A program made the position numbers and the translations under genes. Shown one piece after another: positions 22,140 through 33,300 of a stretch of DNA of 64,000 nucleotides. The notes beneath the pieces are model-generated. The model made no database searches, was not told the DNA's origin, and saw nothing but the letters and a program-made list of their open reading frames with translations. Origin of the DNA: Steinernema hermaphroditum (lineage: Eukaryota; Nematoda; Chromadorea; Rhabditida; Steinernematidae); contig CM059623.1 of NCBI GenBank assembly GCA_030435675.1, positions 9,946,012-10,010,011 on the forward strand, read 5' to 3'. Within the stretch, counting starts at the first letter, position 1, and every line of letters begins with the position of its first letter.

Positions 22140-22460
22140 TCAGATGCACACGGAGATTCCATTGATGCGGAAGCAGAAGGCTCCCTTGAATGCGCGGCTT
22201 CCGTCACCGTTCGGAATCAATACATCGGGTTCCGCTCGTACAGAATTGAATCGGCTCTCATCGTTACAGTTCTGATTCCAAACAGGACACGTGGGATCGT
22301 TGTCCAAATGGCCATATTTGAAGCTTCCTCGGGAGGGCTTCAGTTGCTCGAGGACGCACGGCAAGTCCTCTGGAACGCAGCCGATCTCTCGATACCGTGG
22401 TATCGGACTACGCGCTTCGACGGCGACAAGAAGAGCCAAAGCGATGAGTGCGGTCTTCAT
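22140..22460 (-). CDS. CPVW-family secreted protein 2, 106 aa
   Basis: Single exon, started at the Met of the signal peptide (MKTALIALALLVAVEA); the longer frame to 22496 would put hydrophilic residues in front of it. Mature part: two cysteines in GCVPEDLPCVLEQ, then DPTCPVWNQNCNDESRFNS, the family core, and a short C-terminus with FKGAFCFRINGISVC resembling the end of the 44410 protein. GTAAAAG lies about 40-45 bp upstream. It differs most from the other members, so it is probably the oldest split in this cluster. Confidence 0.78.
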   Translation of the reverse strand: MKTALIALALLVAVEARSPIPRYREIGCVPEDLPCVLEQLKPSRGSFKYGHLDNDPTCPVWNQNCNDESRFNSVRAEPDVLIPNGDGSRAFKGAFCFRINGISVCI

Positions 22461-22844
22461 CTGGGCTAGCACACGATGATGGCTATGTTGTTCCACTGTT
22501 GTCTTTTACGGGCAGGCAGACGAGGATGCGAATTAATGGTCGTCATCGAAAATTGCTGCGACGACGACAATACCATTATTGTAAATCTATTTCATCAAAG
22601 CACGTCATTGTTCTAGTTGATTATTGCAAATTTTGAACTGGAGTCCCTGATATCGCAATAATGTGATCGTTAAATTCGGGGTGCTCCATCGATAATCTCT
22701 TATATGTATTCAGTGTGCGCAGGAGCACTCCTGCGTTTTCCTCGCTTCTAAATTTATTCATATTTTGTAGGATTAGTGCAGAAGAAACGAAGACTCTAGG
22801 GTTCGTGGTAAGATCGATTGACTTGACGAAGGGGACTCTTGTTC

Positions 22845-23260
22845 GACACGAGTGAAAGTGATGAAATGGAATGGCGAGGGAGAGAATTCTGTTTGGAAGC
22901 GAGCGGGAGTGTCTACAGAATTAAAGCGGTTCAGACGTCTGCATTCACGGTGTCAAGGATTTTTTATTATTTGGATGTATGTTACCTTTTTATTATTGTG
23001 TATGTTATCGCTATGTGGTATTTATGTGAAGGCGTGCGACTGGCGACGTGCTTCGTGTATCTCCAAAGTGCGCCGTGCGACTCGACAGTGACATCCTCTA
23101 TGGCTTTCTGGGGAAACAAAGACTCAACGTGTGTTCACAATTTATTCGATGGTCCATGTATTAACACGGTCTGCCTGTGAGCCACAAGCAGGAAGCTCTG
23201 GACTGCTTGAAATCGCGAGAGTCGTGACAGTTCTGATTCCAAACGGGGCACGTTGGGTCG
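22845..23260 (-). repeat. Inverted, diverged copy of 45735-46195
   Basis: The reverse complement of this stretch matches the end of the CPVW gene at 45392 and the upstream flank of the SH2 kinase (GTGACAGTCGAGTCGC-type words, the ACGTCTGCA region, and the GTTTCCCC.AAAG segment) with many substitutions and small indels. It is older than the 21365-22017 block. No kinase exon is included, so it is flank only. Confidence 0.7.
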
Positions 23261-23397
23261 TAGGAAGGAGTTCCAGTTCGGAAGCCAGAGCAGGTCTTTC
23301 TCCAAGCACCGAGAAACTTGATATACCTGCATAGTCGCGGGCCACCAAATGCCTGCACTGAAGCAACGAGAAGCAAAGCGAGCAAGACAGCTTTCAT
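23161..23397 (-). CDS. CPVW-family secreted protein 3, 78 aa
   Basis: Single exon with signal peptide MKAVLLALLLVASVQAFG. Mature part GGPRLCRYIKFLGAWRKTC, then SYDPTCPVWNQNCHDSRD and a C-terminus SCLWLTGRPC. The last ~33 residues are the same as those of the larger protein at 45392-45844, while the N-terminal half is unrelated. CACAAAAGGGG lies about 45 bp upstream. Six cysteines suggest three disulphides. Confidence 0.78.
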   Translation of the reverse strand: MKAVLLALLLVASVQAFGGPRLCRYIKFLGAWRKTCSGFRTGTPSYDPTCPVWNQNCHDSRDFKQSRASCLWLTGRPC

Positions 23398-23616
23398 CTT
23401 GGCGAGGAGACCACAGATGCTGGTTCCTAATGTCAGACCCCTTTTGTGCAGTGAAAAGCACGGTTGGAATTAATCATATGTTTTATTTTTTGGTGAAGAA
23501 AATTTCCAGCGCCCACGACATGAAGTTAAATCGCTTTTTAGAGAATGATTCGAGGCGTTGGCTTAACGATACAAACTTATACAAAACCTCATTAGGATCG
23601 GAGTACTATACCCTTA

Positions 23617-24031
23617 AGGCCCGTTTATACTCTGCACGGCAGAAAACCCCATTTTTTGTGCCGCTTAGCTTGTCTACGTGTGAATATTTACGCAAAACCA
23701 AATAAAACTGCACAGTCCTGATGCTTTCGGACCGGGCTATCATCACCAGAAAAAAAATTTAGGTTAACTTTACGTAGGTTAACTTAACTGCCGCTTAGCT
23801 TCAAATTAACTGCCGCGCAGCGACGCGACACAGTTCAAGTTGAAGCTAAGCGGCAGTTTAGTTAACCTACATGTCATGTCCCAAAAAATTTTTTCTTTTG
23901 ATGGCTTGATAGCCCGATCCGAAAGCATCATGACTGCGAAGTTTTATTTTGTTTTGCGTAAATAATCACACGTAGACAAGCTAAGCGGCACAAAAATGGG
24001 GTTTTCTGCCGCGCAGAGTATAAACGGGCCT
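23617..24031. mobile_element. Foldback MITE with long terminal inverted repeats, 415 bp
   Basis: The element begins AGGCCCGTTTATACTCTGC and ends with its reverse complement (one mismatch nearby, CACGG/CGCGG). Each arm runs nearly 200 bp and includes GTGCCGCTTAGCTTGTCTAC and its complement; the centre is TTAACTGCCGC...GCGGCAGTTTAGTTAA. It is flanked by TTA on both sides (23614-23616 and 24032-24034), as expected of a 3-bp target duplication in PIF/Harbinger (Tourist-like) elements. No open frame is present, so it is non-autonomous. Confidence 0.85.
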
Positions 24032-24034
24032 TTA

Positions 24035-24852
24035 GTGAACCTTAGCTAACCTAAACCAAAGCAGATGGAGTAGTTGTTGATTCGTATTGAGGCATTCGTG
24101 AGGATCCAGAGGATCTGCCTTTACCGCCCGACAACTCGGGCTGTCCACGCGCCGAAGAACAGCACCAACTTCGAAATCTGTGCCGCCCGCCACCTCGCGC
24201 GCTGAGTTCCACCATCGCGCTACTTTCGGATAGGGTTTCTTTGTCGCTTCAAAGCTCGCGCACACCGCACTGATGGGACAGCCGCCTTCAACTCCCACGT
24301 CGTGCCCTGCGTCGAAGAAGGAAGAGATGCAACGACTACTATGATGTGTTGTTCGTCTTGTTTTGAGATATCTTGCATGGTGAACGCTGCTGATTCAAGA
24401 GTAAAGGAAATGAAAATGAACTTACCGTACATGGAAGTGACGAACTATCTTGAGACTCTGAGCGTTTTTTTTTCAATGCAATAGATTGCTGCAGGCATCT
24501 TGGCATTAGAAAGCGACTACCCCTGTAACAACGGCAAACTTCACTGGCTTCCCTCAGAAATTTCAACGCCAAGATCCCTGTACAGTTAAGATTACATAAC
24601 AGAAAAGCACACTAGTGTCGTTTGAACAGCGCAGATATCCGACTTTCTGCTACTCTCATATTGCATCCAGGGAAGAATTCGTGATGCCATATCATAAGGA
24701 TAAATAGGAAAGTAAAGACAAAATCGCCCTTTGCGTCGAAAATTTCGCTGCTTTGTAATGTACTTCACAGAAAAATTTATTCATGCAAAAACACAGAAAT
24801 CGTTAGGCTCGTGAGGAGGAGTTTCACAAAGCAAAAATGTTCGGGATAGATA
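24035..24852. other. Intergenic; no supported gene
   Basis: One minus-strand frame (24032-24298) has coding-like composition but no start, splice or family support. 24632-24790 is the 3' flank shared with the paralogue at 26364 (tandem duplication). Confidence 0.4.
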
Positions 24853-25173
24853 TTAGCACTCCACCCATAGGCACTCGTCACGACCATTAGGAGGGCCGTA
24901 GCGTGTTCTCACACGGTCATATTCATCGCAAATTTCTTTTGAAAGCAAATTTCTGCAATTAGTGGATCCTCCTTCCATCGGCACGAAGGTTCTCTTGTTG
25001 AGGAGATGAGGCGTTCCAGTTCCGTACATCAGGCTCTCGCAATACTGATCGTAGTACAGGCGGGCCAAGGGAGAAATCTCTCCAGGATGGGGAGGTGACA
25101 TGCAGCCTCCTGGGTGCATCCACGCTTCCACAGAGGCTACCAGGACAACAGCGAGCAACACAGTTTTCAACAT
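24853..25173 (-). CDS. Small secreted Cys-rich protein, tandem copy 1, 106 aa
   Basis: Single exon. Signal peptide MLKTVLLAVVLVASVEAW. Mature part MHPGGCMSPPHPGEISPLARL, then YYDQYCESL, GTPHLLNKRTFVP, CRNLLSKEICDEYDRVRTRYG and DECLWVEC. Six cysteines. About 70% identical to the neighbour at 26364-26693, with homologous 5' and 3' flanks, so the pair arose by tandem duplication of roughly 1.5 kb. The family is unknown to me; the conserved positions are the six cysteines, LARLYYDQYC and DECLWV. Confidence 0.8.
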   Translation of the reverse strand: MLKTVLLAVVLVASVEAWMHPGGCMSPPHPGEISPLARLYYDQYCESLMYGTGTPHLLNKRTFVPMEGGSTNCRNLLSKEICDEYDRVRTRYGPPNGRDECLWVEC

Positions 25174-25887
25174 TTCAGATCGGTGATACAGTATTCGTTC
25201 CGATTCCAGCAGACGTCTTATGGCGGAAAATTTGGCAGAAGAATGCTGTGAATAAATATTCCATCTTAACGGAGACAAAGACGTTTCACAACGCCGACGT
25301 CTGCGCTGCAACAAATGAGATTCTGCGGTGCCCACCAACGCGTCTGGACTGGATTCAACCCCTTCGCTACTTCAACGCCCGCGCACGTTCACGTACAGAA
25401 TTGATATTAATCATTTTCGGGAAAGATGCCGCGGCCACAGCGACAATCCTTGTCTGACTAAGATATCCAATCATGTGTGGGCGAGAAACTTCGACTTGTC
25501 TTGACTTTATTTCGTGAATCAAATGCGTTACGCCTTGCACGACACCGAAAACAGACAAACAGAGAATGTCTGGTAGACGACTTCATCCCTGGCGTGGCGA
25601 ACCGGTTGTAGACGGCGCACTTCACGGGGCATATGGGAATCGACAAATCTTCGGATCGTTAGGTACAGCGCACGCTTCTAAGCTCGAATCTGATGGTCCG
25701 TGGTCCGGGAGTTGCGTCTTCGATGGTGATGGCGTCCTCAGAGGGTCGGCGACTTTCGTTCGAGTTCTCACGTGGCCGAATTCTTGACGTCGGCGAGAAA
25801 ATACTGAGTAAAGTGAAACGCAGAAGGATTGTAGATATCCGACTTTCTGCTACTCTTATATTGCATCCAGGGAGAAATTCTTGATAC

Positions 25888-26217
25888 TGTCGAGGTTCCG
25901 CGCCGGCGCTCCCGCGCTTTCAGTGGCTGCCTATAAAAGGTCGCCACAGAAGGTTCACGGGGAGAATGTTGCAAGCAGCTTGCCGCTCTTCGAGAGTTAG
26001 TGCAGACTTGACTCTCTGCCCATCGTCGCGACGATTCTCGCCGGTCTTCAGTTAGTCTCCTCTGACACCCGCCACCGTTCTGCTCCATATCCTTCTCTCT
26101 TCCAAGTGAATCCTAATCCTGCCTATATCAATAAAAGATCACTGATAATCAGAATCCCCCCTTGGGAATAATCACGCATGCCCAAGAGTGCTGAACTCGG
26201 GCCCCACGGTTACGACA
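25888..26217 (+). mobile_element. Solo LTR, 330 bp, with TATA box and poly(A) signal
   Basis: The element begins TGTCGAGG and ends TTACGACA, so its ends are the inverted pair TGTCG/CGACA. ATAC flanks both sides (25884-25887 and 26218-26221), a 4-bp target duplication. Inside are TATAAAA (25932-25938) and AATAAA (26130-26135), the U3/R layout of a retrotransposon LTR. The homologous site in the other tandem copy (GTGATGCCATATCAT at about 24681-24695) lacks the insert and reads through as one would expect of the empty site. No gag or pol is present; it is a solo LTR, probably Ty3/Gypsy or BEL. Confidence 0.85.
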
Positions 26218-26363
26218 ATACCGTATCATCGCCCTATGTGCCGAAAGTTTCTCTACTTTGTAATGTACTCCACAGAAAAATTTTATTCACGCAACAGCAC
26301 AACAACATCGTTAGGCTCGTGAGAAGGAATTTCACAAAATTTTACGAAGTTTTCGGGATTGAT

Positions 26364-26693
26364 TTATAAGCAGTCAACCCATAGGCACTCGTCATGACCA
26401 TCATAAGGTTCGTCATAGTGTCCTCTCAAGCGGTGCAATCTGTCGCAAATTTGTTTCGGAAGCAAATCGGTGCACACGGGGGGTCTTTCTCCTTCCGTCG
26501 GCACGAAGTTTCCCTTGTTCAGGAGATGAGGCGTTCCACGTCCGGGCTTCAGGCTATCGCAATACTGATCGTAATACAGGCGGGCCAATGGAGGAATCTC
26601 TCCAGGAGGGGGAGGTGACGTGCAGACCTCTGGTTCCATCCACGCTTCCACAAAGGCTACCAAGACGACAGCGAGCAACACAGCCTTCAACAT
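26364..26693 (-). CDS. Small secreted Cys-rich protein, tandem copy 2, 109 aa
   Basis: Single exon. Signal peptide MLKAVLLAVVLVAFVEAW, then MEPEVCTSPPPPGEIPPLARL, YYDQYCDSLKPGRGTPHLLN, CTDLLPKQICDRLHRLRGHY and DECLWVDCL. All six cysteines of the neighbour at 24853 are kept, while the linker between the fourth and fifth differs by a few residues. The intergenic copy between the two genes has been split by the solo LTR at 25888-26217. Confidence 0.8.
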   Translation of the reverse strand: MLKAVLLAVVLVAFVEAWMEPEVCTSPPPPGEIPPLARLYYDQYCDSLKPGRGTPHLLNKGNFVPTEGERPPVCTDLLPKQICDRLHRLRGHYDEPYDGHDECLWVDCL

Positions 26694-29600
26694 TTCAGAC
26701 CGCTGATACAGCTTTCGTTCCAATTCCAGCGGACCTCTTATGGCGGAAAATATGGTAGAAGAGCGCTGTGAATTAATATTCCATCTTAACGGAGACAAAT
26801 ATGCTTCACAACACCGACGTCTGCGCTGGCTCCACTGTGCCCCACCGACGCGCTTCGACCGATTCAACTGCTTTGCCACTTTAACGCCCTCGCACCTTGA
26901 AGGGATTGGTGATTATAAAGGAGAGAAGAGGCTCCATAACACCGACGCTATCATCGAAATCGCTTGCCTTATCTCGGATATCGTCTCTAGCCGAAGTTCG
27001 AAGAAGATCAGCAGTGAGATTTTGTTTTTCTTGCGCACATATGAGACATCTTACAAGGCGCAAGCCTGTGATACAAAAGTATAAAGTCGTAAAACTTAAA
27101 GCAGAAGTATCGTAGGAGCTACCATCGAAACAACTTTTAGCGACTGTTTTGCTCGTTTCCATGCTACAATATTTATGAATAATGGATGTGCTGAGGGAAG
27201 TCCCTATCAATCAGTGGCGAATACAAGAGCGTTCGTGAACATCACAGGTTCATGGAAAGTGCACGTTCCAAATGTGTCTGCAAGTATACCTAAAATGCAA
27301 TGGACACCTTAAGTAGCCGTTGATTCTCAGATCGTTGATCCTGAAACAAAGATCGGGTCTAATTCCCTTGTCCTTTAACGATTAAAATTGCTGTTTTGTA
27401 CCGTTCCGCTACCAGACTGAAAAAGAATGCAGAGAGAAGATCACAGAAACATTCGTTGTTTTCATTACATCAAGGTGATGTCTCACTGCGTTCCGATTCT
27501 GTTTATCGTCGGTCTTGGATTGTGTATACGTTTCGCCCGCATTCCCACGGATATCTCCGCGGAGGAACGACCCTGTGTTTATATTTTTGCCCTTTCACTT
27601 TGAGCAAACACTCGATATTGTCGCTTATCTCACTTCCCAGTTCCGAGCATTCCTTTCGCGGTGTTCGATGCTTCTTGTTTGCCGATCTGTGCTTTCGTTT
27701 TTGTTCGCACACCTTGTTTGTGGTATAACACTCAAGAGCATACCTAGAAATGCAGGCTTTTCAATTGTGAACCCTTCCGCCTTTTTACAGTAGAAAACGC
27801 AGCTCTAGTCCTGTGGACATTTCCTGGAAGATCACATTGATAGACGGGAACAAAATTGGAAACCTTGCATAAATTATTCAGACGTCTTACCTATACGCAT
27901 TCCAAGACGTTCGGGAGCAAAAGAACAAACATGCTATATTCTGTCCAATTAATAGGGTTGATACACGACCGTCTCCTTCTTCTTGCTCGACCTTGGCGAC
28001 CTTTTCTGGCATTCAACGTCGTATGAAATGTTCCCGTTGTTTTTATATAACGCGCCTTGCAGTACATAAGGCGATCTCCTTTACACTGCAGTTCTCTAGT
28101 TTTCAGCGTTCTCAGGAGGGAAAATTTGTTTTCAGTCCAAATGGCACTTAAAAGAGACTTTTGGGGCCGGCGTTTTTGTATGCACGATTAGTCTTCTGTA
28201 GGTTATTTGTACATAAATCTGCTAATGGAAAGAAGAGATAACGTGATAGATTTTCAACTTGTCGTGTAAAGGTGCATAGGTAGCATAAATGTGGACTCCG
28301 TGAAATTTCGGCTCGGTTGGCATCTCCTATAGGCAGGTTTAAAAAGTGAGTTTTTCACCGTATTCGATGTGTTTTTCGTTCGGTCATCTAGCGCCTCTTC
28401 AGCCTAGTAGCTTCCCCTTTCAGACGAATGGCGATTAGTCACATATTTATGGACTTTATCTAATGGATTTCCGGGAAAGCTCACATTATGTTAGTTGACC
28501 AGTGAGGTTTCCCCAGTTTCAACAAGGAAAAAACAAGATAGTTCGACGATTTTGACGAAAACAAACATTTAAATGGATATTATAATTTTTACGTCTTTTA
28601 TACTTTTCTTGGATTTGCGAAAATTAAACCGATTTATTTAGCATATTTTATATTATATTTTTGTAGTTTTTACTGCGCGATTTCTATGCATTTCTTTGAA
28701 ACCGATTATTCGTTTATATTTTTATGCTGAATGGATCTCGATAATGAGTAGTAGTGAGGTCTCTCCAGGTTGGATAAGACAATTTGGGAGCTCATCCCGA
28801 TCGGCCCATTGTGGTTGATCAGTGAGATACATCAACATTATCAAAATATCAATGATTTGAGAGAGTATTTCCACGGCACTCAACAAAAAAATACAAAATT
28901 TTGGTATGCAGGTTATAGCTGTGTTATGAACCGTCAACTGAATCACCCAGCTCGAGTTCAGTTCTCGGATAGAACCGAATTTCCAAAATTTGAATTTGCT
29001 TCTATAAAGATATTTATAGGACTCTTAGGGACAATATTCAAAACTCGTAAACTCGTCAAAATGAACGCTGCACTTCTATAATGCAATGGTAAACCACCTA
29101 TCGAAGGCGAAACAATCGCAACCGTGAGTAATCCTTTGTTTTTATTGCAAGTACACGAGGAAGCCGTTTGTTTCACGGTCGTTTTCTGGCTCTGCTTGTT
29201 CCAGAACGAGGAAGTGTTGTCGGAAGTAACTTCTGGCTAAAGACAGACGTCGATGATTCAGATGTTTTGCCGGCAGCCGAACTGCACTTGTCCTCATGTT
29301 TGGCACCAAAAAGATTCTCAGTGTTTTGATAGACACACGTGCCACGCATCTGTTAAAAATTTAGTCGGTTTGCATTTTTGACGATGCGTTTAAAGTTGAG
29401 CCTATAGTTTGGGATTGACATCCATCCTGTTGTGCTTTTATTCGACAACATTTGTGGGTAATTCCAAAACATGTACTAACTTCTTTTCATTTCAATGGAT
29501 ATTCTCGTTTTCTGAGAATTTGTTTATAGTTCACAAGTTTGTACTGGCTGTTATTCCTTGTTGTTGTTGGGGGCGACTCTACTTGACCATGCCTACCACA

Positions 29601-30077
29601 TTTTCACGCTCCAAGTACTGTTCGGAATTCCACTTGTGTCGGGAGCGGTCGTTCGCGCGATGATGGCCTTGGTCCCATATGGCCTCGAAAGCCGTAAAGA
29701 ACCGTATTCACCCACCGACCACCTGCGCCGAGAAGCCAGCAGATCGGTGAAACTCCGAAGTGTGCGTCTGCAGCTACTCCGATCATGATTTCCCCTTAGC
29801 CCGTTCCTCTAAAGCTGTTCCTGTTCCTCCCCGATTCCCACTTCGACTCATGCCGAACCCAAAAAAAAAGACTGCGGTGTGATCTTGTATCTTTTTGTGT
29901 TGACGAGACGTCATCACGGCACAATGACGTTGATTCGGGAAGATCAGCAGTGACCGGCGTTAAGCACTATTCGTATTTATTGAAAAAAAATTTAATTCGG
30001 GTAATCTCGTTATCGTACACCTACCATTTGCCGGCTGTGAGAGCAAAACACAACAACAAACGCTGTGCGCTTTGTGC
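26694..30077. other. Gene-poor stretch, left part
   Basis: AT-rich, no supported gene. The first ~150 bases share homology with the upstream flank of the 24853 gene. A frame at 29558-29788 has coding-like composition (LLDHAYHIFTLQVLF) after an AG, but I could not place other exons. Confidence 0.4.
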
Positions 30078-30085
30078 GTCATCAC

Positions 30086-30367
30086 CAGAGTTGTCGGGTT
30101 CGGGTTTTCGGGTCGGGTTTTTCGGGTTTTCGGGTCGGGTTTGGGTGTCGGTTTCGGTTTTTCGGGTCGGGTACCCGAACGCTTCGGTTTCGGTTTCGGG
30201 TTCGGTTTCGGGTACCCGAAAATTTCGGTTTCGGGTTCGGTTTCGGTTTCGGGTACCCGAAAATTTTGGTTTCGGGTTCGGTTTCGGTTTCGGGTACCCG
30301 AAAGTTTCGGTTTCGGGTTCGGGTTCGGTTTCGGGTACCCGAACTTTCGGGTACCCGGACAACTCTG
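30086..30367. mobile_element. hAT-like MITE filled with a 41-bp tandem repeat
   Basis: The terminal inverted repeats are CAGAGTTGTC at 30086 and GACAACTCTG ending at 30367. Both sides carry the 8-bp direct repeat GTCATCAC (30078-30085 and 30368-30375), the target-site length of hAT transposons. The interior is built from TTCGGTTTCGGG words with the palindrome CGGGTACCCG recurring about every 41 bp (near 30170, 30209, 30250, 30292, 30333), plus a last one near 30350. Open frames on both strands here are repeat artefacts. Confidence 0.85.
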
Positions 30368-30375
30368 GTCATCAC

Positions 30376-33300
30376 TAAGAGAAAATTAATTAAATTCACG
30401 TCTGTCTGGATTTAGGGATGTCCTTTGTGATGGGACAGTTGAAGCGACTGAAGCCTGTCCAGCAGTGACAAATAGCGACGTTGCTCTGTTTGCAATGTTT
30501 CTCCATGTGTTTCTCTGTCAGGTGCTGTTTCCAACTCGATGGGTATATCTGTTTCCTTTCTCCGTACGTATTTCCATTAGAATACCTTTTGAGGACACTT
30601 CGTTGTTTATGGAAACAGTGGAGATGGTCATGCGTGCGGAAATTCCATGATATCATTGTCTGCTTCAGCCTGGAAAGATAAACTGAGAATAACAAAGTAT
30701 TCTTGCTTCTTTTGTTATTTTGTAAGGGAACGATCAAACAGGTAGCACTTTTTTCCCGATTTTTTTAGAACTAAATTGCATCAGCGTCTACATAATCGTT
30801 GTGATTGTGTCCGCGCGAACTACTACTTTGTGTTCTTTTGCAATTCAGTGCATAATTATATGCCTAATTGTAGTTATGCACCCGATATCCTAGTCACTTT
30901 CACACATATCTTATGCGTGTTCAGGCTGCTAAGAGTTGAGTTGTCGCATGCAGTGATGATGACGGGTCGGTGGAGCGGTTTGAGGGAGAGGTGTTCGATC
31001 TGGTTCAATTTTATAGAATTGGTCGTTATCAACCGTTCGAGAGCCAGTTCCAGGTCCGAATCCAGGTCCAGTTTTCTCTCCTACTGAGCTCTCGAAATTC
31101 GGGACTCCGATTGGACTCGGGGTCTCACCACTTTGGATATTGTATACTTGATTTAAAAACGTATTATTTACCGAATAACTTACCAATAGCAATCTTTAAA
31201 TCGGTCCAGTAATTCTCAGGCATTTTACGAGCTTTCCTATTCACATCTTTTCGGTATTTGTATACTATACTTGTCATATGTCTGATAGCGTTTTGTGACC
31301 CGTCTCTTATCCAGGGTTAATCACATGTGTTCGAGGTGTTTGTTATTCAACGTTATGTTTGATGCGTTAAAAGATTGTTTTTCTAACTCAGGCCTAACTC
31401 AGAAACACAAAACAAAGTCGTTTGGGCAATTTTCTTTGTGATTATTTTGCTTTTCCGAGAACGAAGAACTTGTTTGGCTGATTTTCGACTTTTCTGGGGT
31501 GTAGTCAGTGTGTGAATTATTGTGCCTGCTCTTCGTTTTCTCTGATCATTTATGATTATGTGGAATTACGGTCTCCGTGTTTATTTTTGGAACATCTTTA
31601 ACTCGGTCAATTGTACCGTTCTTTACTGACTTTCTGCTCAAAATTTGATGTTGTCTCTCCACTTCCTTCCCGTATTTCGTCACAAATTTGTAGACCTTGC
31701 CGTTCTTCGAACAAGGTCTTTATGCTTTATGCTGTCAGACGAATGAAATCCAATAAACACCTCGTTGTTTCTTGTTTTCACTCGTTCCGTCCCAGTGCAC
31801 TTACTCTTGCTATCGCCTACCCGTGATTTATAGAGATGTCAGCAGACACTCCACCGTTAAAAGAGTGCAAACAGTTCTGTTATTTTTAGAGGGCGCGCCC
31901 TTATCGCGAATCGGAAACATCAAGGTTCATGCCCTGCTGACCACATTTCGGATCTTTTTATACAATTAGTGACGAGCAAATTAGTGAATTACTTAGCCGT
32001 ATTTATTTGGCTAGACATGTTCCGCCCCCTCGTCTCTACCACGCTTTGTTTTGGCTTTTTTGGAAGCTTTTATAAGATGTGCGATGTCGACTGCCGTTTA
32101 CGTAAATATAACAAATTCTTCACCCACTTGGCCCGAGAGCCGTATTTTGTTGCTGTATTTAACATATGTGCTGCTCATATGTATAGATTTGTAGTAGAAA
32201 AGTAGCCCTCATTGGTTCAGTGGATGAGCGTATTACGGTAACGGCTTTAAGGGGGATTCTTGCGCCATCTCACGTCACTATTTACATTTTCAACCAACCG
32301 GCTATCCTACAAGGAACTGATGCTTAGTGCGAATCTGTCTCGACATGAAATCCGCTTGTCCGTAGTGTGAACTACTAAAGTACTAGCACGTCTATATGCC
32401 CCTGGATCTCATAAACGAGGTTTTAGAACGTAGTGATAATCAGTCTGTGCGCTGGTCATGTTACATCAAGTTCCACAACCTGTTGTGTTCTTGAGCGTCG
32501 TCATATGGCGTCAAGCTCTCACCTTTTGAACCTTTATTTTGGGCTTCACTTCGCTGTACCACTCTCTGCATATGTATATCCTGAGAACGCCGATAACAAC
32601 TGCGCATCGGAAGTGCGTGGGGAACGGATAAGAGGCTCCTTTTCAGAGGAGTGGCGTCCCTACTCACCAGGCTAAAATTAAAACTCGAGTGTTTACATCT
32701 TCTCCGATCTTTTTCCAATCGCCACTCCGTGTAAACATCTTAACCTACGACCTGACACTGCTTTTCATGGATTTCTTTTAGACTCCCTCTGCTTCTGTTG
32801 TCACTTTATTTGAGCCTCCAAAGGAAAAAAGATTGAGAAATCCACCGGCATTGTCAGAGTACACAGTCGATTATAGCTGAAAATTGCATTCACCTCTAGC
32901 GTTCGTCATTGTGGCCTTTTTGAGGATAGGAAAGTGCGTCACCGTGAGCCGACAAAGACGTCTGCAGGCTGTTTTTAATTTCTAGTCCGCGACTTTTTCC
33001 CTCGAATCGTATCCAGGTTACTACACCTGCACGCGGACTATTTTTGGCCGTCGTTGCAAGCTTAAACACGTCACTTGACGCCGTTCTTTTTTAAATTTCA
33101 CATTCATGTAAACAGTTTAATCCATGACCTTGAGGCGTCGCTCGACGACGGCCGCGTGGGAATATTGCTAGGTCCACACTACAGTATAGCGCTTCGTTTT
33201 TCCGAGTACACGCTCGAAGAGCTTTCCATTTAAGGCTCGTCGTGTTTGCCTGTTTGCTGTTGACGCAATTTTTAGAAGGAGTCCCATCTGCAGTTCCCCA

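Noticed and set aside
24032..24298. Minus-strand frame with FEATKKPYPKVARWW, reminiscent of a GST-C/eEF1B-type phrase
   Set aside because: The match is one short phrase; no start, no adjoining exon and no other motif.
25566..25787. Frames on both strands between the tandem Cys-rich genes, including a minus-strand coding-like stretch EDAITIEDATPGPRTI
   Set aside because: No start, no acceptor with matching phase, and not present in the duplicated neighbour region; possibly a relic, but not supportable.
30065..30415. Several open frames on both strands rich in FGFGFGYP or PETEPETET
   Set aside because: They are translations of the 41-bp tandem repeat inside the MITE.
30396..30737. Minus-strand frame with a weak C2H2-like spacing of His residues
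   Set aside because: Cys positions of a zinc finger are missing and the frame is not supported by splice sites.
32210..32290. TGGTTCAGTGGATGAGC, like a tRNA A box
   Set aside because: No B box (GGTTCGAxxCC) or acceptor-stem pairing at the right distance.
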